Shown piece after piece: positions 48,235 to 57,906 of a stretch of 64,000 nucleotides of DNA (positions are counted from its first letter, which is position 1; every line of letters begins with the position of its first letter). This DNA comes from Flavobacterium chungbukense (GTDB lineage: Bacteria > Bacteroidota > Bacteroidia > Flavobacteriales > Flavobacteriaceae). Below the pieces are notes generated by a model, which was given only the letters and a program-made list of their open reading frames with translations, had not been told where the DNA came from and searched no databases. A program made the position numbers and the translations under genes. Location: positions 1,054,001-1,118,000 of the forward strand of contig NZ_JAJGZV010000001.1 in NCBI RefSeq assembly GCF_020805785.1, given 5' to 3'.

Positions 48235-49941
48235 ATGCAAAATATTTTCCCAAAACATACTTTAAAGAGAACATTTATGGCGTTGTCATTTTGTTCACTT
48301 GTATCCTCGGCATATGCGCAATATCCTGTAATTCCAAAGCCTGTTCAGGAAAAAGCGGATGCTATTTTAGCTGACGAAGAAAAAAGACTAAGTGAAATAT
48401 GGAATGCTAATCTTCATATTATCAAAGAAGAAGCAAAACAAGGAAAACCCTATTTACCTTGGGCTTCATATCCAAAAGATTTTGTTTTGGCAGATATTCC
48501 TGCTTTCCCAGGTGCTGAAGGCGGTGGAGCATACACACAAGGTGGTCGTGGCGGAAAAATATTTGTGGTTACGAGTTTAGAAGACAGCGGAAAAGGAACT
48601 TTTCGTGAAGCCTGCGAAGCGGTTGGGGCAAGAACAATTGTTTTCAACGTTTCGGGAATTATTCAATTGAAAAAAAGAATCAGCATGCGTGCTCCTTACG
48701 TCACCATTGCTGGGCAAACGGCTCCGGGTGACGGAATTTGTATTGCAGGAGAAACTTTAGAAATCGACACACATGACGTTATTATCAGACACATGCGTTT
48801 TAGACGTGGTGCAACTGAGGTAACAAGAAGAGACGATGCTTTGGGCGGAAATCCAATGGGAAATATTATTGTAGATCACTGCTCTGTAAGTTGGGGATTA
48901 GACGAAAATATTTCTCTATACAGACATCAATTTGCAGCTAATGCAAAATCTAAACTGGAAAAATTACCAGCCTGTAATATCACCATTCAAAACACGATTT
49001 CATCAGAAGGTTTAGATACCTATAACCATGCTTTCGGAAGTACAATCGGCGGATTAAATAGTACTTTTATGCGCAACTTATGGGCGGATAACATTTCTAG
49101 AAATGCTTCTATCGGAATGTATGGTGACTTTAATTTTGTGAATAACGTAGTATTCAATTGGTGGAATCGTACGCTTGACGGCGGTGATTATCGTTCGATG
49201 TTAAACATCATCAATAACTATTTCAAACCAGGTCCTATAACGCCACAAAACGAACCTATTTCACATAGAATTGTGAAACCAGAATCAGGTTATATTGAAC
49301 CGAAACAATATGGAAGAGCGTATGTTTCAGGAAACTTTATCGTAGGTTCTCCTGAAGTTACAGCAGACAACTGGAATGGTGGAGTACAATTGGAAAACCT
49401 TCCAGAAGCAGAAACGGCAGCATTTTTAGCAGCTATTAAACAGCCAAAACCTTTTTCAATGCCAAAATTCAATATCATGTCGGCAGAAGAAGCTTATGAT
49501 TTTGTTTTAACGAATGTCGGAGCCACAATCCCAAAAAGAGATGCTGTCGATGAAAGAATTATCAAACAAGTTAAAACTGGAAAAATCGAAGTAAAAGACG
49601 GCTTAGAAAATAATATCGGAAAAGAATTCATCAAAAGAAGATTGCCAGCAGATTCATATAAAAAAGGAATTATAACACATCCTGATCAAGTTGGCGGATA
49701 TCCGACTTACAAAGGGAAAGCATACAAAGATTCAGATAATGATGGAATTCCAGATGCTTGGGAAAAGAAATTTGGTTTAAATCCAAATGATGCTGCAGAT
49801 GCCAATAAAGATGCAAACGGAGACGGATATACCAACATCGAGAAATATTTTAACGGAATCGATCCAAACAGTAAAACAGATTGGACAAAAATTGAAAATA
49901 ATACGGATACTTTGGCTAAGTTAAAGTCTTTATTACAGTAA
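48235..49941 (+). CDS. PL1-type pectate lyase (paralogue B)
   Basis: 568 residues from the ATG at 48235; a second ATG at 48277 (MALSFCSLVSSAYAQ) would give a shorter signal peptide and is also possible. The lyase domain repeats the motifs of the neighbour: IPAFPGAEGGGAYTQGGRGG, TIAGQTAPGDGICIAGET, IIVDHCSVSWGLDENISLYR; the C-terminus has DSDNDGIPDAWEKKFGLNPN and DANGDGYTNIEKYFNGIDPN. A local duplication with divergence, probably giving different length or methylation preference (inference). Confidence 0.87.
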   Translation: MQNIFPKHTLKRTFMALSFCSLVSSAYAQYPVIPKPVQEKADAILADEEKRLSEIWNANLHIIKEEAKQGKPYLPWASYPKDFVLADIPAFPGAEGGGAYTQGGRGGKIFVVTSLEDSGKGTFREACEAVGARTIVFNVSGIIQLKKRISMRAPYVTIAGQTAPGDGICIAGETLEIDTHDVIIRHMRFRRGATEVTRRDDALGGNPMGNIIVDHCSVSWGLDENISLYRHQFAANAKSKLEKLPACNITIQNTISSEGLDTYNHAFGSTIGGLNSTFMRNLWADNISRNASIGMYGDFNFVNNVVFNWWNRTLDGGDYRSMLNIINNYFKPGPITPQNEPISHRIVKPESGYIEPKQYGRAYVSGNFIVGSPEVTADNWNGGVQLENLPEAETAAFLAAIKQPKPFSMPKFNIMSAEEAYDFVLTNVGATIPKRDAVDERIIKQVKTGKIEVKDGLENNIGKEFIKRRLPADSYKKGIITHPDQVGGYPTYKGKAYKDSDNDGIPDAWEKKFGLNPNDAADANKDANGDGYTNIEKYFNGIDPNSKTDWTKIENNTDTLAKLKSLLQ

Positions 49942-49968
49942 TTCAACATAAAGAGCGTACACCCAAAG

Positions 49969-50115
49969 TTTGTCATTCCGACGAAGGAGGAATCACACTA
50001 GAAACTCCACAACAGTGCGTAAATCCCGCGTGAGATTTCTCGTTCCTCGAAATGACAAAATTGTGGAAAAAGACAAACCTAAAAATTATATGAGCTTATA
50101 TTACTTATATGGTTT
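49969..50115. repeat. Spacer repeats: 'TTTGTCATTTCGA' copy 6 and a lone 'CTTATATGGTTT' half-arm
   Basis: TTTGTCATTCCGACGAAGGA (49969) pairs with CGTTCCTCGAAATGACAAAA (50060). A single right arm of the AACCATATAAG family follows at 50092-50115 without a left partner. Confidence 0.8.
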
Positions 50116-50142
50116 AATTTTAAAGTCTAAATAAATAATAAG

Positions 50143-53100
50143 GTGAATTTTATCCAATTTAAAAATACAATCTCCCTTCAAAAAGATAAAATAGTTTTGT
50201 CTGGTTTGGCGATGCTTTTCAGTATAAACATCACAGCCCAAAACAATTTCCCAGATATCATCAAAACCAAAGAAGGAAAACTTTCTTTTACAACTGACAA
50301 TCAAGGAAATCAAATTCCTGATTTTTCTTTTGCAGGATATAGAAACTCTGAAGTTGCCATTCCGAATTTGGATAACAAAATTTTTGTTTCGCAGCAAGAA
50401 GAAGATGCAACGCAGAAAATCCAAAACGCGATTGATTATGTAAGTGCATTAAAACCGGACAAATCAGGATTTCGTGGAGCAGTTTTGTTAGACAAAGGAA
50501 CTTTCAAAATCAGCGGAACATTATACATTAGAAAATCAGGAGTTGTTTTAAGAGGAAGCGGAAATACTGAAAATGGAACTGTACTTTTAGGAACCGGATT
50601 AGAAAGAGAAGCTTTAATTAGAATTTTAGGTTTAAACGATAAAGCGTATAAAGATTCATTTGAATTCGCTAACGCATACACACCACTTGGAACTCAGAAA
50701 ATCCAATTAAAAAACACTTCAAAATTAAAAGTTGGAGACGAAATTGAAATCAGTAAACCTTTAACGGATAATTTTATTAAAGAAGTAAACATGCAGGATT
50801 TCGGCGGAGAAACTTCTTGGATTGGCTGGAAAAAAGGCGATTGGACGACAACTTGGAATCGTGTTGTAACCAAAATCAACGGAAACGAAGTAACTGTAAA
50901 TGCACCAATCACTATGTCTTTGCATGATGTTTTCGGAACTTCAAAAGTAAGTGTTTACTCTTGGCAAGGAAGAATTGAAAATAACGGAATTGAAAATATC
51001 TTAATAAAATCAACTTACAATTCTTCAAATTTAAAAGACGAAGAGCATAGATGGCAGGCCATCAGCATCGAAAATACCAGAAATGCTTGGGTAAAACAAG
51101 TTAATTTCAAGCATTTTGCAGGCGGAGCCGTTACGGTTTTAAAAACAAGTCAGCAAATTACGGTTGAAGATTGTATTGCAACAGAACCAATTTCTGAAAT
51201 TGCTTCATTCAGAAGACATACTTTTTATACAGAAGGTCAGCAAACACTTTTCCAACGTTGTTACTCCGAATTTGGATATCATGATTTCGCTGTAGGCGGA
51301 TTTGGAACAACGGGTCCAAATGCGTTCGTACAATGCGAATCACATTTGCCATTCCAAAACAGCGGTGCAATTGGAAGCTGGGCAACTGGAGTTTTATTTG
51401 ATATTGCCAATATCGATGGAAAAGCATTAAGTTATAACAATAGAGAACAAGGCGGAAGAGGAGCAGGATGGACAGCAGCTAATTCTGTAATCTGGGAATC
51501 ATCGGCTTCAAAAGTAGAATGTTACAGTCCGCCAACAGCAAAGAACTGGGCTTTTGGAGTTTGGGGACAATTTGGAGGAAACGGACACTGGAAAAACGTA
51601 AACGAACATATCAGTCCAAGAAGTTTATTCTACGCACAACTAGAAGCCAGATTAGGAAAACTTCCAGTTCAGCCTTTTATCTATGATTTAGGTTCAGAAG
51701 CTTCTTCAAGTCCGAGTGTAGAAGTTGCTGCAGAATTGACTAAAAATTCAGCAACAACGGCAAAAAGTTTACAAGAATTGATTGCAGAAGCTTCAAAAGC
51801 AAATCCGATTAAAACAGACAGTAAAGGTTTAAAAAATGCAAACGATTTAAAAGTTGCTTCAAATAAAACTGAAAAATCAACTTCTAAAGTTACGATAGAA
51901 AACGGTTGGTTAACTTTTGAAGGAAAAGTAATTGCAGGAAAACAAACCAACGTAGCTTGGTGGAGAGGCGATTTAACGGATGATTTCGTAAATAAATCAA
52001 CACCACACATTACGCGTTTTGTACCTGGAAGAACAGGAAACGGATTGACTGATAAAGTGCAAGAAACGGTTGATTATTTAACTAAAAACAATATCGTTGC
52101 CTTAGAACACAATTACGGTTTATGGTACGACAGAAGAATGGATGATCACGAACGTGTACGCCGAGTTGATGACGATGTTTGGCCTCCATTTTACGAACAG
52201 CCTTTCGCTAGAAGCGGAAAAGATTTCGCTTGGGATCATTTAAGCAAATACGATTTAACAAAATTCAATGATTGGTATTGGAGTCGTTTAGCTCAGTTTG
52301 CAACGCTTTCAGAGCCAAACGGACAATTGTTAATCAATCAGCAATATTTTCAGCACAATATTTTAGAAGCTGGAGCGCATTGGGCAAGTTCGCCTTGGCG
52401 TTCAGCAAACAATATCAACAGCACAGGATTTCCAGAGCCGCCGCCTTACGCAGGAGACAAACGTATTTTTATGGCGGAGCAGTTTTATGATATTACCAAT
52501 GCACAAAGAAGAAAATTACATGAAGGTTTCATCAGAAAATCATTCGAGAACTTTCAGGAAAACAGCAATGTAATTCAGTTAACAAGTGCTGAATATACTG
52601 GTCCGTTACATTTTATGGAATTCTGGTTAGACCAAGCCCAAAAATGGAAAGACGAAACAGGAAAAAAAGGCTTAATTGGATTAAGTGCTACAAAAGACGT
52701 TCAGGATGCTATTTTAAATGATGCTAAAAGAGTAAAAACCGTTGATGTAATCGACATTCGTTACTGGTATTACAAAGAAGACGGTTCAGCTTACGCTCCA
52801 CAAGGAGGCGTAAATTTAGCACCAAGACAGCACGCTAGAAAGCTAAAAACCGGAAAAGAAACCGATAATCAAGTGTATCGTGCAGTTAGAGAATACCGAG
52901 AAAAATATCCTGAAAAAGTCATTTTATATTCAACAGATGGTTCTTCAAGATTTGGATGGCCTGCTTTAATGGCGGGAGCTTCATTGCCAAACATTCCAAA
53001 AATCGAATTACCACAGTTTTATGCCGCTTTAAGCGAAATGAAATTAGTTGACGGAAATACGTTTTCAGACAATCTTTGGAAGTTAGAAAACAAAGGAAAA

Positions 53101-53295
53101 AGTTACCTTTTCTATTTGAAAAATGATCAGGATATCACAATCGATTTAGCAAACGAAAAAGGAACATTTGAAGTATTTGCAATCAATGGGATAACAGGAA
53201 ATATAACGAAAAAAGCAAATATCAGCGGAGGAAAACAAGTGACAATTCCACAAGCTGAAATAAAAGAAAAAGTGCTTTTTGTAGTGAAGAAATAA
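50143..53295 (+). CDS. Pectate-lyase-superfamily beta-helix fused to a DUF6298-type domain
   Basis: A 1050-residue exported protein. Start is GTG at 50143; the next ATG (50212) would cut off the charged part of the signal peptide IVLSGLAMLFSINITAQ. Residues about 60-500 form a beta-helix (GVVLRGSGNTENGTVLLGTG, WQAISIENTRNAWVKQVNFK, GYHDFAVGG). From residue 586 a second domain begins (ENGWLTFEGKVIAGKQTNVA), with HITRFVPGRTGNG, EHNYGLWYDRRMDDHERV, DWYWSRLAQFA and VIDIRYWYYKEDG; this looks like DUF6298, probably a TIM barrel. No activity is known to me. The apiosidase gene follows. Confidence 0.65.
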   Translation: MNFIQFKNTISLQKDKIVLSGLAMLFSINITAQNNFPDIIKTKEGKLSFTTDNQGNQIPDFSFAGYRNSEVAIPNLDNKIFVSQQEEDATQKIQNAIDYVSALKPDKSGFRGAVLLDKGTFKISGTLYIRKSGVVLRGSGNTENGTVLLGTGLEREALIRILGLNDKAYKDSFEFANAYTPLGTQKIQLKNTSKLKVGDEIEISKPLTDNFIKEVNMQDFGGETSWIGWKKGDWTTTWNRVVTKINGNEVTVNAPITMSLHDVFGTSKVSVYSWQGRIENNGIENILIKSTYNSSNLKDEEHRWQAISIENTRNAWVKQVNFKHFAGGAVTVLKTSQQITVEDCIATEPISEIASFRRHTFYTEGQQTLFQRCYSEFGYHDFAVGGFGTTGPNAFVQCESHLPFQNSGAIGSWATGVLFDIANIDGKALSYNNREQGGRGAGWTAANSVIWESSASKVECYSPPTAKNWAFGVWGQFGGNGHWKNVNEHISPRSLFYAQLEARLGKLPVQPFIYDLGSEASSSPSVEVAAELTKNSATTAKSLQELIAEASKANPIKTDSKGLKNANDLKVASNKTEKSTSKVTIENGWLTFEGKVIAGKQTNVAWWRGDLTDDFVNKSTPHITRFVPGRTGNGLTDKVQETVDYLTKNNIVALEHNYGLWYDRRMDDHERVRRVDDDVWPPFYEQPFARSGKDFAWDHLSKYDLTKFNDWYWSRLAQFATLSEPNGQLLINQQYFQHNILEAGAHWASSPWRSANNINSTGFPEPPPYAGDKRIFMAEQFYDITNAQRRKLHEGFIRKSFENFQENSNVIQLTSAEYTGPLHFMEFWLDQAQKWKDETGKKGLIGLSATKDVQDAILNDAKRVKTVDVIDIRYWYYKEDGSAYAPQGGVNLAPRQHARKLKTGKETDNQVYRAVREYREKYPEKVILYSTDGSSRFGWPALMAGASLPNIPKIELPQFYAALSEMKLVDGNTFSDNLWKLENKGKSYLFYLKNDQDITIDLANEKGTFEVFAINGITGNITKKANISGGKQVTIPQAEIKEKVLFVVKK

Positions 53296-53307
53296 AAGAA
53301 GGGTTTG

Positions 53308-53534
53308 CCACGAATTAGCACGAATTTAATTTTGAATTAAATCTGCTCAATCTGAAAGATCTGCGAGAGTAAATTTTTCACGCTCCCGATATTTATCGGG
53401 ATAAAAAAGATAAAAGCAGATTCAACAGATTTTTAAATTTTGATCTGCGTAGATCTGCCAAAATCTGAGAAATCTGCGTGAAACAATAAACACAAGCAGA
53501 ATAAAAATTAGTGAAAATTCGTGCAATACGTGGC
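53308..53534. repeat. Nested spacer repeats before the apiosidase gene
   Basis: Outer GCCACGAATTAGCACGAATT pairs imperfectly with the segment ending GCAATACGTGGC (53534). Inside are ATCTGC words of the TTTCACGCAGATTT family and a small hairpin CCCGATatttATCGGG. No gene in this 278-base gap. Confidence 0.75.
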
Positions 53535-53573
53535 AAACAAACCTACAAAACATAAATTCAAAAACAAACCAAA

Positions 53574-54977
53574 ATGAATCTGAAAATTAAATCTTTATAC
53601 GCTCTTTGTATAAGCTTTATGTTTACAGCACAAAGCGGATTTTCGCAATCTGCCAAAACAAAAGCATCTCTGCCTGAAATCAAAGTATCTAAAAATCAGC
53701 ATTATTTTGTTACCGAAAACGAAAAACCATTTTTCTGGCTGGGCGACACAGGCTGGCTGGCATTCGGAAAACTAGATAGAGCGGGAGTAGAGAAATATTT
53801 CAAAGACAGAAAAGAAAAAGGATTTAATGTCATTCAGGTAATGGTTTTGCATAACATCAATGCCGTTAACGTTTATGGTGACGCAGCTTTAATCAACGAA
53901 GACGTTTCAAAACCTTTGCTTACAGCGGGAAATGATTTCGAAGATGCGAAGCAATACGATTACTGGGATCATGTAGATTACACTTTAGATGTAGCTCAGA
54001 AAAATGGAATTTATCTAGCAATGGTTCCAGTTTGGGGAACCAACGTTTCAAAAGGAAATAAAGTAAGTAAGGAACAGGCAACTGAATATGCGAAGTTTTT
54101 AGCTAACCGATATAAAAACAGAACCAACGTAATTTGGTTAAACGGAGGAGATACACACGGGAACGAATTTCAGGACATCTGGAATGCCATCGGAAATACT
54201 TTAAAAACAAATAATCCAAACCAATTAGTGACTTTCCATCCGTTTGGAAGAACTGATTCTTCAGAGAATTTTCACAATGAAAAATGGCTGGATTTCAATA
54301 TGTTCCAATCAGGACACAGAAGATACGATCAGGATTCATCAAAAACGAATTTCAAAGAAGACAATTACAAATTTGTCGTAAGAGATTTCGAATTAAAACC
54401 AACAAAACCAGCACTTGACGGAGAACCATCTTACGAAGGAATTCCACACGGTTTGCACGATACTTTACAACCAAAATGGACCGCAAGCGATGTTCGTCGT
54501 TACGGATACTGGTCGGTTTTATCAGGAGGTGCAGGTTACACATATGGACACAACGCCGTAATGCAAATGTTTAGAAAAGGCGATAAACCAGCGTACGGAA
54601 ACAAAGAATTATGGACATCAGCGATCAACGCACCTGGAGCAAAGCAAATGGTTTACATTAAGAAATTAATGGAAGAAGTACCATTTTTAGAAGGAGTTCC
54701 AGATGTTTCTTTAGTAGTGAATCAAGGAGAGAAATACGATTATATTCCGGCTATAAGAGGAGAAAGATATGCTTTATTATACACCTACAATGGAAGAATA
54801 ATAGAAGTAAAACTTGGAAAAATAGCTGGAGATAAATTCGAAGCAACTTGGTACAATCCTAGAAATGGAAAGAAAACTAAAATAGGAACATTTGATAATA
54901 AAGGAACTCAAAATTTTCAACCAGTAGGTAAAAAAGAAGATGGCAATGATTGGGTTTTGATTTTGAAGTCAAAGTAA
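53574..54977 (+). CDS. GH140 apiosidase-like glycosidase (DUF4038)
   Basis: A 467-residue exported TIM-barrel protein (signal ending near GFSQ). KPFFWLGDTGWLAFGKLDRA, FNVIQVMVLHNINAVNVYGD and NRTNVIWLNGGDTHG are GH140/DUF4038 landmarks. Likely catalytic pair: Asp193 in NGGDTHG and Glu284 in LDGEPSYEG. A C-terminal beta-domain (FEATWYNPRNGKKTKIGTF) is standard. The characterised GH140 removes RG-II side chains at the apiose linked to the backbone (known), so this gene is the strongest single pointer to RG-II as substrate. Confidence 0.88.
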   Translation: MNLKIKSLYALCISFMFTAQSGFSQSAKTKASLPEIKVSKNQHYFVTENEKPFFWLGDTGWLAFGKLDRAGVEKYFKDRKEKGFNVIQVMVLHNINAVNVYGDAALINEDVSKPLLTAGNDFEDAKQYDYWDHVDYTLDVAQKNGIYLAMVPVWGTNVSKGNKVSKEQATEYAKFLANRYKNRTNVIWLNGGDTHGNEFQDIWNAIGNTLKTNNPNQLVTFHPFGRTDSSENFHNEKWLDFNMFQSGHRRYDQDSSKTNFKEDNYKFVVRDFELKPTKPALDGEPSYEGIPHGLHDTLQPKWTASDVRRYGYWSVLSGGAGYTYGHNAVMQMFRKGDKPAYGNKELWTSAINAPGAKQMVYIKKLMEEVPFLEGVPDVSLVVNQGEKYDYIPAIRGERYALLYTYNGRIIEVKLGKIAGDKFEATWYNPRNGKKTKIGTFDNKGTQNFQPVGKKEDGNDWVLILKSK

Positions 54978-54990
54978 AAAAAGTCTAGTA

Positions 54991-55192
54991 TGTCGTCCTG
55001 AGCGAAGTCGAAGGACCGCAAAGATTGGACACTGTAATTGATATTGCATGCGCTCTTCGACTTCGCTCAGGGTGACAAAAATGAGAATAAAATATTTCAC
55101 GCAGATTTAAAATGATTTAAGCAGATTCTGCAGATATTTTAAAATATAAATCTGCGTTGATCTGCCATCCCGATAGCTATCGGGAGCGTGAA
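54991..55192. repeat. Two stacked inverted repeats before GH28 (522 aa)
   Basis: TGTCGTCCTGAGCGAAGTCG (54991) pairs with GACTTCGCTCAGGGTGACA (to 55077), then TTTCACGCAGATTT (55095) with the arm ending GAGCGTGAAA (55192), the latter carrying a CCCGATagctATCGGG hairpin. They fill the gap. Confidence 0.8.
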
Positions 55193-55207
55193 ACCAAAAA
55201 CACAACT

Positions 55208-56776
55208 ATGAAAAATATACTAATAATACTCTGCTTCATCACCGGATTAAACACCACTTTCGCAAACGACGGCTGGTTGAATATCTTAAAAGAAGGCGGA
55301 AACAACAAAGGAATAAAATGTACTCAAGCCATTCAGAATGCAATTGAAAAAGCATCTAAAAATGGCGGAGGAACAATCTTTTTTCCAGCAGGAGAATATT
55401 TAACAGGAGCCTTAACATTAAGAAGCAACATTACGATTCATTTAGATTCTGGAGCACTTTTAAAGTTCTCAGAGAACTTCGATGATTTCCTTCCTTATGT
55501 AGAAATGCGTTACGAAGGAATCGTAATGAAAAGTTTCCAGCCTTTATTTTACGCAAAAGATGTTCAAAATATCACCATTACAGGAAGAGGCGTAATCGAC
55601 GGACAAGGTAAAGCATGGTGGAATGAAGTGTACCGAATCGAAACGGCTAAAGAACCACTTCCTCCTACCAAATACCAAACCATGTGGGAGGAGCAAAACA
55701 AAGGCCTTTATACAGAACCCTATTACAAGAGGACAGTTGACAAGAAATTCTTTAGACCTTCTTTTTTTCAGGCTTATAATTGTAAAAACATTTTAATAGA
55801 AGGCGTAACCTTTCAAAATTCACCTTTTTGGACCATCAATCCAGAATTCTGTGATAATGTAACCGTTACGGGAATTTCGATTTTTAATCCGCATTCGCCA
55901 AATACAGACGGAATCAATCCTTCTTCGTGTACCAATGTACATATTTCAAACTGCCATATCAGCGTTGGAGACGATTGTATCACGATCAAATCAGGTAGAG
56001 ACGGAGACGGACGTAAATACGGAAAAGCAACAGAAAACGTAACAATCACAAATTGCACGATGTTAAGCGGTCACGGCGGTGTTGTAATTGGAAGTGAAAT
56101 GTCAGGCGGAATCAAAAAAATCACAATATCCAACTGTGTTTTCGACGGAACAGATCGCGGAATCCGTATCAAATCGGCTCGTGGAAGAGGCGGAGTTGTA
56201 GAAGATATTCGTGTCGATAATATCGTCATGAAAAATATCAAAGAAGAAGCAATCGTTTTGAGCCTTTTTTACGATAAGGGAACGCAAGTTGAACCAGTAA
56301 CGGAGAAAACTCCGATTTTCAGAAACATTCACATGAGTAACATTACAGCTTCAAACGTAAACAAAGCTGGACAGATTTTGGGAATTACCGAAATGCCTAT
56401 TCAAAACATCACTTTCTCGAACATTAATATGGATGGAAAAGAAGGTTTTACAGTAAGTACGGCCACAGATGTTGAATTTCACGATGTAAAAGTAAATGCA
56501 ACAGTAGGTTCTTCTTTCAAAATTTCAGATTCAAAAAATATTATTTTAGACAACGTCGGATCTTCAACAGCGATAAAAGGAGTTCCAGTTATCAAATTAG
56601 AGAATGTTTCGAATGCGTTAATCAACAATAATTTTCCATTCAACCCAACGGATATTTTTATCGAAGCGGATGGAAAAGACACTAAAAACATTTTCTTAAA
56701 AAATAATGTTTTAAACAACGTAACAACGAAAATAAAAAAAGGAGCTTCTTTAGATAAAAAAGCAATTACAGAATAG
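55208..56776 (+). CDS. GH28 polygalacturonase-type glycoside hydrolase
   Basis: About 522 residues from the ATG at 55208 (MKNILIILCFITGLNTTFAN, signal peptide); an upstream ATG at 55157 is in repeat sequence. The GH28 site is complete: NTD with Asp234, GDD with Asp255-Asp256, GHG with His289, and RIK with Arg320 and Lys322. It differs from the leftward GH28 by having the classic NTD. It trims galacturonic acid linkages left by the lyases or in the RG-II backbone. Confidence 0.92.
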   Translation: MKNILIILCFITGLNTTFANDGWLNILKEGGNNKGIKCTQAIQNAIEKASKNGGGTIFFPAGEYLTGALTLRSNITIHLDSGALLKFSENFDDFLPYVEMRYEGIVMKSFQPLFYAKDVQNITITGRGVIDGQGKAWWNEVYRIETAKEPLPPTKYQTMWEEQNKGLYTEPYYKRTVDKKFFRPSFFQAYNCKNILIEGVTFQNSPFWTINPEFCDNVTVTGISIFNPHSPNTDGINPSSCTNVHISNCHISVGDDCITIKSGRDGDGRKYGKATENVTITNCTMLSGHGGVVIGSEMSGGIKKITISNCVFDGTDRGIRIKSARGRGGVVEDIRVDNIVMKNIKEEAIVLSLFYDKGTQVEPVTEKTPIFRNIHMSNITASNVNKAGQILGITEMPIQNITFSNINMDGKEGFTVSTATDVEFHDVKVNATVGSSFKISDSKNIILDNVGSSTAIKGVPVIKLENVSNALINNNFPFNPTDIFIEADGKDTKNIFLKNNVLNNVTTKIKKGASLDKKAITE

Positions 56777-56784
56777 ATTATAAT

Positions 56785-56843
56785 AACACTGATTTCACGA
56801 ATTTGAACCAATTTAATTCGTGATAATTCGTGAAATCAGTGTT
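56785..56843. repeat. Perfect 19-bp inverted repeat between GH28 and GH43
   Basis: AACACTGATTTCACGAATT (56785-56803) and its exact complement at 56825-56843 form a 19-bp stem with a 21-base loop, 12 bases before the GH43 start codon. Confidence 0.9.
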
Positions 56844-56855
56844 TAATTTTATATC

Positions 56856-57773
56856 ATGAAAAAAATATTCATTATAGTAACCCTTTCACTTTTCGCGATT
56901 AGTTATTCTCAGAAAAAGAAAGATTTGTATCTTTTTACGTCGTTTAGAGAACCCGCAACAGAAGGTTTATATTTGGCGTACAGCGAAGATGGTTATAATT
57001 GGAAAGGATTAGAAGGCTCATTTTTAAAGCCAGAAATCGGAGCGAGCAAAATCATGCGTGACCCGTCAATAACAAAAGGAGGTGATGGTACGTATCACAT
57101 GGTTTGGACAACCGATTGGAAAGGTGGAAATGGTTTTGGTTACGCAAGTTCAAAAGATTTGATTCATTGGTCTGAACAGCAGTATATTCCAGTAATGAAA
57201 AACGAACCTGAAGTAGTAAACGTTTGGGCGCCTGAAATTTTTTATGATGATGTTAAAAAAGAATACATTATTATCTGGGCATCGACCATTCCGTTTAGAT
57301 TTCCAAAAGGAGTGGAAGAAGAGAAAAATAACCACAGAATGTATTACGTAACGACAAAAGATTTTAAAACTTTTTCGGATACAAAATTATATTACGATCC
57401 AGGTTTCAGTGTAATTGATTGTGTGATTGTCAAAAAAGGAAAGAAAGATTATGTTTTGGTTTTGAAAGACAATACAAGACCAATGCGAAACATAAAAGTA
57501 GCTTTCGGGAAATCGCCTTTAGGACCGTTTCAAAAAAGTTCTGAGCCTTTAACCGAATATTTATCAGAAGGCCCTACAGTAGTAAAAGTCGGTAAAAACT
57601 GGTTGTTGTATTATGATAATTACGGTTCAAAAAATTATAAAGCGTTAAGCACAAGAGATTTTGTTCGTTTTGAAGATGTATCTTCCAAAATAAGTCTTCC
57701 CGAAGGACACAAACACGGAACGATCACAACAATCTCTGCGGACGTTTTAAAGGGATTAATTGAAAAGAAATAG
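56856..57773 (+). CDS. GH43-like five-bladed beta-propeller glycosidase
   Basis: A 305-residue exported protein (signal MKKIFIIVTLSLFAISYSQ). Blades are clear: MRDPSITKGGDGTYHMVWTT, GFGYASSKDLIHWSEQQYIP, VWAPEIFYDDVKKEYIIIWA and FLSEGPTVVKVGKNWLLYYD-like YLSEGPTVVKVGKNW. The Asp in MRDPS, the Asp near VIDCVIVKKG and the Glu in SEGPTV are the expected base, pKa modulator and acid of GH43. Members release arabinose, xylose or galactose; the specific sugar is open. Confidence 0.85.
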   Translation: MKKIFIIVTLSLFAISYSQKKKDLYLFTSFREPATEGLYLAYSEDGYNWKGLEGSFLKPEIGASKIMRDPSITKGGDGTYHMVWTTDWKGGNGFGYASSKDLIHWSEQQYIPVMKNEPEVVNVWAPEIFYDDVKKEYIIIWASTIPFRFPKGVEEEKNNHRMYYVTTKDFKTFSDTKLYYDPGFSVIDCVIVKKGKKDYVLVLKDNTRPMRNIKVAFGKSPLGPFQKSSEPLTEYLSEGPTVVKVGKNWLLYYDNYGSKNYKALSTRDFVRFEDVSSKISLPEGHKHGTITTISADVLKGLIEKK

Positions 57774-57782
57774 ATAGAAAAA

Positions 57783-57892
57783 TTTCACGCAGATTTAAAA
57801 TGATTAAAGCAGATGAGGCAGATTTTATTTTAATCAAAAGCAGATCAAAAAATCTGCTTACATCAGCTAAAATCTGCTAAATCTGCGTGAAA
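57783..57892. repeat. Inverted repeat, 'TTTCACGCAGATTT' family, copy before 57907
   Basis: TTTCACGCAGATTTA at 57783 pairs with ATCTGCGTGAAA at 57881-57892, with further ATCTGCT words between. The next start codon is 15 bases after the right arm. Confidence 0.85.
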
Positions 57893-57906
57893 CAAAAAAA
57901 TATAAA

